A DNA stretch of 64,000 nt, from positions 595,032 through 659,031 of the forward strand of contig QANU01014112.1 of NCBI GenBank assembly GCA_003254905.1. The letters are read 5' to 3'. Position 1 is the stretch's first letter. Each line of letters begins with the position of its first letter. Made by a program: the position numbers and the translations under genes. This DNA is from Nissolia schottii. Taxonomy: Eukaryota; Streptophyta; Magnoliopsida; Fabales; Fabaceae. Below the pieces are notes generated by a model. It searched no databases. It saw nothing but the letters and a program-made list of their open reading frames with translations, and was not told where the DNA came from. Shown piece after piece: positions 35,460 to 47,700 of the stretch.

Positions 35460-38440
35460 GATTTGGATTTTGACCAAAATAGAGTCAACAATGGACGGTT
35501 TGACCCGGGATGGTGGGTGTGACCGTGTGAGTGAACATGAGTGACCAACATTAATTTGTATTTTTCTCCCATATATTTTACGCGTATATATTTGTATTGG
35601 AATTTCTATAAATATTCTCAACCTATTAAAAATATAGCTTCAATTTTGATGCCCTTAATTACAAAGAAATTTTTACAGTTATTTTTTATATCTAAAAAAT
35701 TATGTTGTTTGCAATGAAGTTTAAATCTTAAATTCGAACCCTTCAACACTAACCAATCCAACCATTCTAATGTCTTATTTATTCGGTTATTTAATGATAT
35801 ACAATTATATGTGACAATTTTAAAGTGGTGGCTGTGATAGTTATAACAATACTTAATTAATGATATTGTAAAATACTAAAATTAGTATATCAAAATTAAT
35901 CTCCAAAAGTATTTTAAGAAAACATTCAAATATATCTTTGGGGTTTGAACTTGAAATATGAGACAGAAAAAAATATAAACAGTTTTTATATCTTTATGAC
36001 AACATATAAAGACTAAAGAGCCCTACTAGCTAGAAATTATTGCTTATAGCAATAAGAAAGTTTGAGCTACATATTTGAAGAATCTTTGCAATCTTTAGAG
36101 TTTACAATTGGAAAAAGTTACTTGGGGGGAAGAGTTATCAAGGTCCAAATAAAATTTTGTCTAAGAGTGTGAAAGAGATCCTTAAGGGAAACAAATGCTA
36201 TAGGAGTGAGTATAGATCAATTGACTTTTACGTGTGATCCATATAAATTAAAGAATTATGAATACGGCACACCAAAAAATTATTTTCATGATTCAAATTG
36301 AATGCAAGACTTTTCATTTTAAAAAAAACAAAATATTTATGATTATTATTGTTGTTGAATATATAGGACACTTCTTATTTTCGGCACAATAAAATATATG
36401 TAGAAGAGTGCCGAAATATTCTTCACTATTTGTTTAGGGATGTGAGTCAAATTAAACATGCATGTTGCATATGGCAACTATTATGCAGGAAATACAAGCA
36501 AGCACCTTGAAATTAATGGAATCAAGAGCTTCAGAGACGAGCACATATTAAAAAGATTATATAAATATACCTAAAGAAAAAAAAAATTATTAAACACACA
36601 TGCATCTAGAAGTTTGACAGGAGAGAATATTATTGGATCATGTGTTTGATTATTTTTGTTCATTTATATATGTTGAAAACTAGAAATTAAAGCCGCCTTA
36701 TTTTAATCCATATTTCGATGCTGCTTACACATTTAAGATGCATGCCTCTTGCTTCAAATTCAACTTCAAAGTTTGTAATCACTTGGCATCTTTTGAGAAA
36801 GATTTCATATATTCGATTTGAAAATCAATGTGTTAACTTGCGCAGTCACCTCATATAATAATAACTATAATTAAAATAATCGTATTTTTCATCTATAAAT
36901 AATATCAAGACTGATATATATTTTGAAAACTTGATAAGTCATCATATTTAGCACTCAACATATATACGACAACACAAAGGTCAAATTGATATTTTTTCTT
37001 CTTCTCCCTGGACAGTCTAATGAATTGACAAACTTGAATGAAGCTCTACGAGAGCTAATTTTCTTTATTTACAATAAACAAAAATATTTAGTTAATAAAA
37101 ACAAATATTAAAACCAATTAAAACAATCAATTAATTTCAGTATATATTTTCACAAGAAGACCTCAGTATATTATCATAAACTTTCGCATTAGATGTATGT
37201 ATTACTATCTACATAAACACAATTTACTACTTATAGACGAATTTTACAAATGATGAAAATTATTAATAAGTCAAAAGCATTTTGATAACTGAAAAAAGGG
37301 CTTGAAAATGTATAATCACATTCACGGGTCAATACAAGAAGTTGTTGAATCAACTCATTATGTTTCCACGTGAATATGAAGCACAAATTAACTATATAGT
37401 CTCTTTAATCGCATTTGCTAGCAAATCCAGTTGTTGCTCATGCAGCCTTTTATTAAAGATGTTATTTATACATCTTTTATAGAGATCTCACAGGACATGT
37501 TAATTTATTTTGTACATGTTAAGAGTACGCTTCAAAACTTAAATTTTCTTTTCAATCTCTCTCTCTCTCTCTCAATTTCCCACCTTTCATTTCACTCACT
37601 TGGTGTCTAAAGACATAACTATGTAAATAACATATTTTGTTAAAATTTTTCACTCTGCATTTCTGCTCTTCTTGCAACATCATATTCTAATACTTCAATA
37701 TTAGGGTTGTTAAACGGGCCGAGACTTAATAAACTTTTACTATTTACAGACCGATTTTTATATGTTTAGTCCGTCAATTTAATGTGGGTAAACGAATTAG
37801 TTCGCGAGTTATACCTATGTTAACACTAAACAGACGAATTTGACCCACGGGTTAAATGGGTGGATTAAATAGATCAATATCCCATAAAATAAAGTAAATG
37901 ATGAATCCAAATTTGATTAGTAGTTAATTAATATATACTAGATAGATAGGTTTCTGATTATTAATCAGAAAAAACCAAACTGAATGCAACAAACAATCTA
38001 CTACAAATTAAATTAATAATCTTTTAATTGGGCACGACAATCATGTTGAATTAATCAAGCAAAGTCCTTTCAATCTCTATGTCGTACACAAAGAATTACG
38101 TAATGACTTAATTACTTTACACCAAGTTTGTAAAAATCTAGATTTTACCTAAAATCAAAAGTAAAATCAAAAGGGTAAAATAAAAACATAAAACATGAAA
38201 TCATAATACGATTTAAATTGTAGGATGATTTAATTCAAGTGATAATAATGAGATCAATTGACCCCTTCAAATTCATAAGATCTTAAATTATTTAAATCGA
38301 GATTTTAATAATCTTAATTACACCAACAATTTTCTTTTCAAGCCCACAATATCACCTCCCTCCTTAGCCCTTTCACTTACATATTACTGCTTCTATAGTT
38401 CTACTTTAATTTATCAGTTCCGCTACACGTACACTACATT
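35460..38440. other. Intergenic with repeat family B copy
   Basis: A+T-rich spacer with no supported gene. It includes a (TC)n tract near 37556-37574 and family B copy 2 at 38150-38335 (ATACGATTTAAATTGTAGGA, AAGTGATAATAATGAG, ATTTAAATCGAGATTTTA). Confidence 0.5.
38150..38335. mobile_element. Dispersed repeat family B, copy 2
   Basis: It shares ordered blocks with 20622-20800 and 55040-55225: ATACGATTTAAAT, AAGTGATAATAATGAG, TTCAAATTCATAAGATC and TTTAAATCGAGATTTTA. Confidence 0.55.
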
Positions 38441-38479
38441 TTGATACACCATGCATACACCCCGTCCATGAATACAGTG

Positions 38480-39961
38480 GATCCCATAAAATAACCACTC
38501 ACTCCACTCTCACTCTCGCTTACTCACGCGTCAAACACACGCTTATAACCCTTCCCGCTTCCACTTTCTTGCTTCGAAAAATAGGATTGCATTCAGAAAA
38601 CTGTTCGTTTTCTCTCTTCATTTTCTTCACTCTCGTCGCTCTCATCCTTCATTCTCTCTTCACTCTCGTCTCTCTTCTGCATCTCATTGTGCTCTTTGCA
38701 CAATGATTTGCCAAACACAAATGAAGATCACGCAAGAAAACAACCACTGATGAGTACATCAAAACTGAGTTCATGGTTTAGGTTTTGTTCGTCGATTTGC
38801 TTTCCGTCTAACTTTCTTCGAGTTTTGGTCAATTGCATCTGGTTTAAAGAACGATTTAACAACGATCTTTGTTTTTCGAGTAAGTTAGTGAGTTGTTTGT
38901 GTACGAATGTGTATAATGTTTGTGCACTAAGCATGATAAATTTTGTGCACTATGCATGATAAAGTGTACCAGAGAGGTACGTTTCGAATCCTGGAGCTCC
39001 GTGGAGGATGATGGTCGGCCGGAGCGGGTACCTGCAAGGACTCTGATGCCTAAGTCAGTAAAGGGTTGAGGTGTAGGTGTAAAGTATGGGTCTAGAGTCT
39101 GAGAGCGTACCTGGCTAGCTGGCTGGCCCTATTTATATACCTGGATGGTATCCGTGATTTCCTTCCTGTTTTGCCTCTGGGGATCGCGGCGTGATGCCTA
39201 CTGGTGAGAGTCCGTCTCGGGGCGTGATGATAGCTAGTTAGTTTGGGGTCAGCTCGGGTTGCGCTGACTCTCTCGGGCCGTTCCGCGGGTAAGGGCCATT
39301 ATCTTCTAGTTGGACTGCGCTGTGGGTCGATCGCGGGTGTTTCGCGGAATGGGCCTTTGAGGTCTAGTCCGTAACATAAAGTTTGTGCACTTTGTGTACG
39401 AGTTGCTTGCATCCCACATTTTTTCCATTCTCACTTCTTATCTCTAAAGTTTGTGCATCTTTGTTATAATGTTTGTGCACTCTTACTTGTGTAGTTTGGA
39501 TTTATGGTCACTCATTTTTTGTTAAAAGATTTTGAATTAAATTCGTGATGTTAATTGTTCATTGTTGTAGACATGGCTCCTCCACAATGGCACAAAGGGA
39601 AGGTTGTTGCTAAAGAAGCCGACAAAAAGGCTCTGGCATTAATAGACAACACCCATGATGACCTCGAGAGCAGAAAGGTAATAAACAACTAAACTTTATC
39701 CATCTAATCCATTTAAGTGTGTGTAACTGTCTTGACACCAAATATTGTTTTAATTTATGCAATGCAAAATTGAGATACGGTGCTCAACCAAACAATTGGC
39801 AAAAGTCTGCACAACATTGAACTGTGAACAACGAGAAGATGTTGTGTCACTGGGTTTTGGCCCATTGCTAGAAATAGAGAGTGGTCAAGTAGGCCACACT
39901 TTAATGCTAGCATTGTCTGACTCTTATGACCTTAATGGTCATTTTCTAAACACTCTATTTG
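38480..39961 (+). pseudogene. Transposon-derived gene fragment, interrupted
   Basis: A G+C-richer, pyrimidine-rich leader (CTCTCTTCACTCTCGT repeats, 38600-38690) leads to an ATG at 39573 starting MAPPQWHKGKVVAKEA, with a GT donor after 39677. Then a frame reads KIEIRCSTKQLAKVCTTLN and later DVVSLGFGPLLEIESGQVGH up to the N at 39962. The RCSTK..GFG.LL pattern resembles the N-terminal part of plant transposon-carried proteins (Ulp1/MULE-type). The second exon lacks a clear AG acceptor, the region is broken by a solo LTR (38965-39376), and the frame stops at the organelle-like block. The family assignment is tentative. Confidence 0.5.
38965..39376 (+). mobile_element. Solo LTR with 5-bp target duplication
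   Basis: 412 bp beginning TGTACCAGAGAGGTACG and ending CGTAACA, with TAAAG immediately before (38960-38964) and after (39377-39381). It is G+C-rich against its flanks and contains a CTATTTATATACC TATA box at about 39128-39140, placing the LTR promoter on the + strand. There is no internal region, so it is a recombination product of a full LTR retrotransposon. Confidence 0.9.
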
Positions 39962-39962
39962 N

Positions 39963-42900
39963 GGGATATTCGGCTATATCGGAACAGGGAAAGATACTGG
40001 ACGGAGTTGTGCTTTTCCCACCTTGGCCAGGAAGAGATGTGAGACGAGGTTCTTCAACCATTACTTTTCTTCAACTTTGAATTCCGTTCTGTCAGGGTCA
40101 AGATCAGGTGGTAGCTTATTTGCTGTTGCTGGTGCTACTGGAGGGTCTGGGTCTCGCTTACGAACATCAGAATCTTTCGATCCCAAACATCAAAATATGG
40201 ATCACTAGCATCCGGCTCTTCCTAACGATCACGAAAGACAGAACCCCGATCACTAGCACTAGGATCCCTACTTTCACTAAATTCTGGATCTGACTCCCGA
40301 TAACGAATATCATAATCTCTATTACGAGCATCCGTAACTGCATAAATCTCACTATCGATCTGTAGTTGGCCAGCAGCATAGGCTAGGCACCATAGAACAT
40401 GCCACAGTGCATGCCATAGCGATGATGACCACCATAGTAGTTAATAGGCATATTAGTGTTAGCCACCTTTTTCCAAAGAATTTCCAAGTCTTCCTACTCG
40501 TTGACCAATCCCTGTTGCTTCAGCTCCTGTTCCTTCACGAGCATCTACACCCGCTCTGGTTCTTCCTGTTGTTTGCTCCCTGCTTGTATCATTCAACCTG
40601 TGTTGTGTAAACCACTGTTTTAAGTAAAGAAAGGGGATTCCCCCCGGATCTACTAGTCATCGCCTTGAGGCCTGGAGTCCGCCCTTCCAACTTAGGCCAT
40701 TTCCGTCTACGGATCCTATTGCCTTGACTCCTACTGCCCTACCACCAAGACCTACAAGAGCAGCGGATGAGATAGGAGCAGAGTCGTGAAAAGAGCTAAA
40801 ATCTCTACATACGAAAGCACCAAGTACATTTGCTTATGAAAGAAGAGCAGCTTATTCTGTAACAGATTTTCAACCTCCCTTCGGGAAGTAAGAGCAATTT
40901 TCCCTTGCCTTGAGCCAGTTCCAGTCATGAGATGACTTTTCCCTTACTCTTTTCATTCACAATCTCTCTCTGCCCACCGCTCTCCCTGTGGGTCGAGCCT
41001 CCTTTTCAGTCGCCCTCTACAACTAAGTCAGTTGAGCTCTTTCGGCTCCTAGACCAGCTGTGATCTTTCCTCCTGTTGGTTTGCTTACTTAAATATATGC
41101 ATCCTTAGAGTCAGTCCCTTTTTTTGGAGAAAAATTCCGAGCCGGTAAGCAAGACAAAGCAAGTCAACGTGGGGTCAAACTCTCGATGGCCATAGACCTG
41201 AATGGTTGGAGTGTGCAGGATCACTCCTGAAACTTTCTTCCTTTATATAAGGAATCCTCTTGGTTGGTCGAAGCTAGAAGACGGCTGGACGAACTGCTAT
41301 TTTGCATAGGGGGAGTAAGATAGGCTAGGTTAAAAAGGTTAGGGAAAACCTCTACCCATTGCTATAATAGGTAGGGTTTTGTAGCACTACTCCAATAGGT
41401 CCTAATCTTCTTTCTCATATCCCCTATACGGATGAAATAAATACCTGGGTCTTAAGCCGCCCGTAGAATGACAGTATGAATAGAAGGCCTTGTGTAAGCT
41501 ATTGTCTAACCCTCTTTGCTTTGTAAAAAGCCCAGCCCTAAACCGATGCTAGTCATATAGCAGCTTAGCTTCCGAAGCAGGGGAAAGCGGAAAAGAATAT
41601 GAACGACTACCCGCCTTTTACTTTTCTTCCTCTCGAACCAATGAAAGTTTCTTTTCTTTGAGGCATACGATCGGTCTATGCCAATTACAGTTGGAGGCCG
41701 AAGGCTTTTCTTTCTTATTTTATAACCTTCCTGCCCAGTTAAGCATATGCAGAAGAGGGCAAGGCCTATTGCCTATCTATATAAGAGAAAATGGCAAGAC
41801 ATTGGAAGATTGACATGAGAAGGAGAAAGCCCACATACATCAGGGTTTGGCAAAGCTAGTGCCTTAAGCAGGAAGGAAGTTTCATTTTTGCGGTCTCGTA
41901 TATAATATAAGAGAAGGGCTGCATTGTCGACTGATCACTCTACTCTAGCGGGAGAATAGTTCAGTGGAAAGACTCTCGGACTACGACCAGTGGCTCTCCT
42001 GTTCAGGTAGATGTCAGAGATATTTCAGGTAAATAGGCGCAAGTAGCGACCTCGGTCTTCAACTAATAGAACAGCGGGGAACCCCTATGTCTGGCCAACG
42101 AGAAAGCCTTTTTTCCAGGCACTATCAGCCTTGAGTAGCTAGGTTCAGCAGCGTTCCCGATTCCGAGTTGAATAGGTGAAAGGGGGGGCACGAGCTCTTC
42201 TAGACGCAATGGATTCGGTATAGCATTCTCTTTCATAAAAAAAAACTGGGATTCCCGGTCACGGGGAAAGAGCTAGACTTTCATTGATAGCATGAAAGGG
42301 GTTGGGTGATCCTTGATTATATATCACATTCTTCCCCTTAACCGATATGACATCAATGAACTCACAGGACGAGGAAACCCTTTCTCTTCGGAGAATCAGG
42401 GGCGAAGCGCTTAGTTGACAAAATCAGGGTCAGTGACTCCGAGCTCAGTTGCGAGGTACGGGTCTTGCCAATATCGATCATCGGGTATTCACCTGACCTT
42501 CATCAAGCTGTCAGCTAGGAATTGCGTTAAGATGGGCAGGCTTAGAAGGCCTCTCAAAATCCCACGAAGCACCCGGAATCAATCAAACGAGCCAAACCAA
42601 AGGCTCTTTCAAAAGCAAAACGGACTAAAGAATAAGAGCCTATGGCAAGAGTTACGGGCAAGGAAGATTATCTCTAGATAGCTATCCAACTTCCTCCAGA
42701 AATTATACGTTAGATCCGGCTCAATGGTGCTTCTCAACGAGTCCATCCGAACTGCTTCTGATAGAGGATGAATTAAGGAGATTCTCTTCACCTCGGTTCA
42801 GAGGACCAAAGATAAGGGATCTAAGGGTCCCCAAACCAGAGGGATATATAACTACCACTACCTATGTTCCATTGTACACTGCTAGCATAGAGTCCCCTGC

Positions 42901-43048
42901 TCATGCTTTTCCAGATGTAAGAACCATTTCTAAAAGAGGTTGCAAACCCATTCCTATTCAGTTTAGGTATTTTACTTTAATGACTCGTTGAGAAGGGTTT
43001 CTCACTATTTTCAGCAACAAAGAGACCAGTTGAGCTTAGCTAAAGAGA
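39963..43048. other. Mitochondrial-like DNA block (NUMT or assembly insert)
   Basis: About 3.1 kb with clearly higher G+C than both flanks and the texture of plant mitochondrial intergenic DNA (strings such as GGATTCCCCCCGG and AGGGGGGGCACGAGCTC, and short purine-rich runs). It contains no long open frame and no complete mitochondrial gene that I can name. Both ends coincide with single N bases (39962 and 43049). It could be an old nuclear insertion of mitochondrial DNA or a misjoined organelle contig. Confidence 0.6.
41949..42010 (+). other. tRNA-like fragment in the mitochondrial-like block
   Basis: GCGGGAGAATAGTTCAGTGG resembles the acceptor and D-arm start of a tRNA, followed by ACTCTCGGACTACGACCAG, but no proper T-arm or closing acceptor stem follows. 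Probably a decayed or chimeric tRNA remnant. Confidence 0.25.
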
Positions 43049-43049
43049 N

Positions 43050-43800
43050 TTATAAGAAACTAGTTATTCACTGCCTTATTTTCTAGATCTTACAATCCTT
43101 TAATTGTATGTATGAAATTTTTTGGAAATACATGTTTAAAGAAAGTAGAGTCTAAGTCTAGTGGGTTTAACTTCGTCGTCCAATCATGTGTAATTATATC
43201 ATAGACTTTTAAAGTAATAAAGTAATATTCAATTACTTTTAATTTATGTGTCTGTATATGATTGGATGCATGACATTTGTATATTAGAATTAATCTCTTC
43301 TAAAATTATGATTAAAAAAAATTAAATTAAAGAAAAAACTTTCATCTTATAATTTTATTTTGCATCACTAATATAGGATAAAAACCTCAAGTTCGTTTGT
43401 AAATTTCTACTTTAGTCAACTTTATCCTTAACAAAAATCATCAGCTAAAATTGTCTAAGTTAAAATCAAAAGTCAGTAAAGTTAACTTCTTTATCAATTT
43501 TTTATTAATAGATAACAAATAAACTAAAGTGATTAATTTCTATATTTCACAAGAATGATTTTGACAAAAAATTTTACATAATTATATATCACGCCAACGA
43601 TTACAGTTAAAAAATTAACAAAAAGAGTAACTTAACTTACTTTTATTTTTTTAAGAAGGATTTCGACAAACAATTTTATTAGAGACAAAGTTCATGGAAG
43701 CGAGAACATAAGCTAATGAAATCCAGGGTTTTTCACTAAAATATGTCTAATTTTAGCTTTATGTATTGGGCTACAACTACTATAGAAAGACAATAAATAC
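43050..43800. other. Intergenic, no gene seen
   Basis: A+T-rich spacer between the organelle-like block and the glycine-rich gene. A TATATAAG site at about 43817-43824 and the start of the leader follow. Confidence 0.5.
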
Positions 43801-43888
43801 GTACCTAAATAAAAATTATATAAGAACTTGTAGAAATTCTATCCATTTCATTTGCACCTACGCAGCCGCAGCAAAATACAAAACAAAA

Positions 43889-43910
43889 CACACACACACA
43901 CACACACACA
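43889..43910. repeat. (CA)n microsatellite in a 5' leader
   Basis: Eleven CA dinucleotides ending 2 bp before the ATG of the glycine-rich gene. Length variation here could affect its leader. Confidence 0.9.
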
Positions 43911-43912
43911 AA

Positions 43913-44302
43913 ATGAAAACCAAAGCAGATGCTGATTCTTTCTGGACTTGGAACAACGACAACAACAACAACAAGGGTCAAGTCCAATTTCAAGTAACCA
44001 AGTTCTTCGAAAACAGCAAACCCCAAAACAAGCCTCAAGCGTTGGTGCTGGGTCCTGGCTTCGGAGCTGGCTTCGGGTGCGGAGCCGGTGTGGGATTAGG
44101 TTTGGTCGGTGGCTTCGGGTACGGAGGCTCGCCCTTCAACCACCTTCACCTGGTTTTCGGCGTTGGGATGGGTTGTGGGGTCGGTGTCGGGTTCGGGTTC
44201 GGACAAGGAATCGGTTACAATTTTGATTTCCGGACTCGTAGGTCTAGGAAATCCAGCAAGAGTTTCTCGGATTCCAACAAAACTATTGTCATTCAGATAT
44301 GA
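43913..44302 (+). CDS. Small glycine-rich protein, 129 aa (TGD5-like candidate)
   Basis: A single exon. The chosen ATG opens MKTKADADSFWTWNNDNNNN. The frame stays open upstream to 43766, but that part is (CA)n leader with a TATATAAG box inside. Residues 1-43 or so are polar, with Asn and Gln runs. Residues 44-100 alternate Gly with Val, Leu, Phe and Cys (GPGFGAGFGCGAGVGLGLVG, then VFGVGMGCGVGVGFGFGQG), broken by SPFNHLHL. The C-terminal tail is basic (RTRRSRKSSKS). Plant proteins of this shape include TGD5, a chloroplast-envelope lipid-trafficking factor, and unnamed glycine-rich proteins. The match to TGD5 is by general pattern only. No cleavable signal peptide is apparent. Confidence 0.65.
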   Translation: MKTKADADSFWTWNNDNNNNKGQVQFQVTKFFENSKPQNKPQALVLGPGFGAGFGCGAGVGLGLVGGFGYGGSPFNHLHLVFGVGMGCGVGVGFGFGQGIGYNFDFRTRRSRKSSKSFSDSNKTIVIQI

Positions 44303-44776
44303 ATACTACGATTATCTGTTTCTTTGTTGCAATTTTTCATTTTGGTTTTTGTTGCATAAACTTGTTCTTATGTGGTTTTTTTTCAATGCTTGTGGTATTG
44401 AATTGTAAAATTCGCATATTTGTATTCACCAATGCGAGTTCTTAATCAGCCCCTAGGGATTTAAGATTGTTTCATGCTTTAAGTAATCTCTTTCCCAAAG
44501 TAATTCGTGTTATAGATAGAACCCTTAATTAATTCTCGAAGCTTTCTCAAAGTTGTGAGACAATCTATTATGCAGAGAGTGAAATTTTGTAAGAATCCTT
44601 ATGATTCCTCAATGCTCTAGAAAAGAATTTGCAAGAATTTCCAAAGATAGTAGAGAACAACTATTCAGCAAAAACTGCTAATCAATTTCAAAAATCCTGG
44701 TAAGAAATTCTAGGATATAAACTACTAGGATCCTTCATTTACAAAAGACCAAAGATCTTGAGATATGCACAAATTT

Positions 44777-47700
44777 CTATCTTCTGCCAGATTCAATTTC
44801 ATCCAATGTTGGGCTATGATCCCCTGATAAAGTTAATCCCATGCACCCATGGTGACTTTGTCCATCGTGGTTCTGACCCTCTGTTGACTGGGTTTGACCA
44901 GCATTTTGCGCATTAGCAACTTGTGTCATGCCTCTTGATTCTTCCAACACCCTGAAATAAGCGTAAGGCCCCCATCCTGCATAGAAAAAAAAGGTGCAAT
45001 AGCATCATCAGGTTCGTTTAATTCCACATCTAGAAACCCTACCTATTTCTAAAGGGAAATATGAATCACAGGGGCATTGAAGCATATATGAACAGATATA
45101 AATTTATCCTCTTGTAAAAATGATTTTCCAGAAGGAATTCGGCCAACGCCAATGCACATAAACAGACACATAACAAAAGCGCGCGAGTGAATCATATCAT
45201 ATTATTATACTATAAATCTAATGAATATGCACTGGAGCATACCTTCAGAATGATAAGGTGGGGGGAAGAACTGCAAATAGCAAAACGTAGCCACTGTAAG
45301 CCCTGAAAGAAGATTTCTTCCACAGTCAAGTCAAGAACCAACAACAGTTGTAACTCCTAAGTAGCTTTTCTGTCACTCTTTTGGTTACATAGGATGCATA
45401 GGTAACTGTTAATTATGATAACTATTTGGATGGACAAACCTAAAAGGCCTCCGGCAAACACATCCTGCCAATGGTGCCAATAGTCATCAACTCGTGATAT
45501 GCCAACGAGCGATGCGAAAAGTAGTGGCAGGAAAACGATGCAAAGTTTTGCAACGTGGCCTGTGCGATCAAACGCTTTTATTTTTCCGGACAAGTACAAC
45601 GATAAAAACCCTAGACCAGCAAATGACCCTGCAAACAGCCAAGGAAATAAAATTTTAGCGAAAATTCTTCGAATGAGTTACACTTTTTCCACCATTCATT
45701 TATCGCAGAGTAATGAGCACGGCAAAACCAGTTCTTGTATAAACAGCACATAAAATAAATGCTACATACATGAAGTATGGCCGCTTGGGAAACTCTTGTG
45801 TCCTTCCCTTATGACATTCTTGTCCCCATGACATATTACATTTCCCCAAGTATCATAAGCCTAGCAAGAAGTGAATAATCAGTCAATATAGCTGCTACGT
45901 AGAATCACCCTATTTGATACTATAAATTTTCTTGCGTTGGAAGAATATTTCGCACAAATCATAATTGAAGATCTAAAGTTCAAGGAAGACATACGTCCTT
46001 TCCATCTGGGAAACATCGCCAGAAAAAGTCCGGTCGAGGTCGACCGACTGCATTCTTTATTGCGTCCGTAATTACTGCTGTTACCAAAACGGAGAACAAC
46101 AGGCCTGTGGCAGAAAACACTTTCCTGTCATCGTCTCTTCTCTCTAACTGTTTTACTTTATCAAATAGAATAATATGGTTCTAAGAAATTTAAGAAACGG
46201 GGGTGATTTGAAAATTAATACCCAGTACGGCATGATGAAGATCATAGACATCTCTCCTTCGCAAATAGACAACAAGAAAGATCAACATAGGCAACAAAAC
46301 TGCATATATCTAAACACGCCAAAATAGTAAATGACAATATAACCTTGTTAGTGTATTTATTGAAGTTAAAAAAAAGGATATTTGTGATGTTAAGCTGTAA
46401 ACTTACAGGAACAGCCCAAACCGGAACTGTATTACTCTTCAGTGGATATCTGAGATCAGTCATCATATCCTTCCCAACAAAGCGATAGAAAGGATGGATA
46501 ATGTACAGCATGACCTCAATAAACACAAGGAGCAAGAGAATGAGCCAATCATGCTTGTGCGTTCTCGCAACTGCATATCCATGAGAACTCACGGTGTGTG
46601 AACCGAGCTGGACTTCCCTCATTCTCAATTCCTAGAGCAAACAAAACCACAATTGAGATAAGGAGCAGTCACAAATGAAGATATGCAGTCATTCTTTAAT
46701 AAACAAGTATAGATGTCCATCATGTATATATGACAAAAGCAGACAACCAAATTTAATTAAAGAAGAGTTGTCCTTAGCAAAAATCTTGCATTATTGGTAT
46801 TATGCTGTATATCTACATTTACTGATACAAGGGCAATGCAACTAACAACCTAGTAGATACATTCCTTGAATATAATGTGAACTAGAATAAAGGACAACCA
46901 AGTGCACGAGCCTTCTACCTAGTAGCGTTTGCAGAAGGTAGATGTAAACAGTTGCACTCCCACAAGCGAAGATGCCACGTCCAAATGTGAATTAGAATAT
47001 TTAAAGAAAAGAAAGGAAGTGCATTAGACTGCATAGTAGAGTTAGACCTCAAATTCTTTCAACTAACGAAAATCATTAAGCATTTACAAAGTTGCTTAAG
47101 TCCTATCTCTTCATTGTGAACAGCTTGATTCAACTACAAGCTGGAAAATTGGAGCATTTTAAAACGGATCAAGATCCTCTCATGTTCATTTCAACATGAA
47201 CATGAGAGGGTCATGTTTTCAAATTAGCATGACCATCTCACGTTAATTTGACCTTGATCATCTCATGAAAGGATCCTCATCCTTTTAAAACTGCTGGCAG
47301 AAAGCGCAGTATAGAAAAAGAATAGTAAATGCCAGCTCTGCTGACATTAGAGAGCATGTATTCTTATTCTCAAATGATTATTGGACTGTATTTCAATCCA
47401 TCTGGCACAATTACTTTGTGTAATGAGAAAATAATAGAGACATGTTACATGCACTCAAATATCTTTCCTAGAACCAATATTTTATTGGCTAAGCCTGGCT
47501 TTAAATTGTATACCTCTTCATTCTTTGTGTCTATCAATGGTAAATTAACGGATGAAAACCGAGCACCAGTCACAGCAGGGATCCGCAGCATCCTGCCCGG
47601 TAAATCCTAGGTAGCCCCCGAAGGAAGCGATTTTTTTTTTGTGGGGGGGGGGGGGGNNNNNNNNNNNNNNNNNNNNNNNNNNNNNNNNNNNNNNNNNNNN

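Noticed and set aside
43766-43912. N-terminal extension of the glycine-rich protein
   Set aside because: The stretch holds a TATATAAG box and a (CA)n leader; an open frame by chance.
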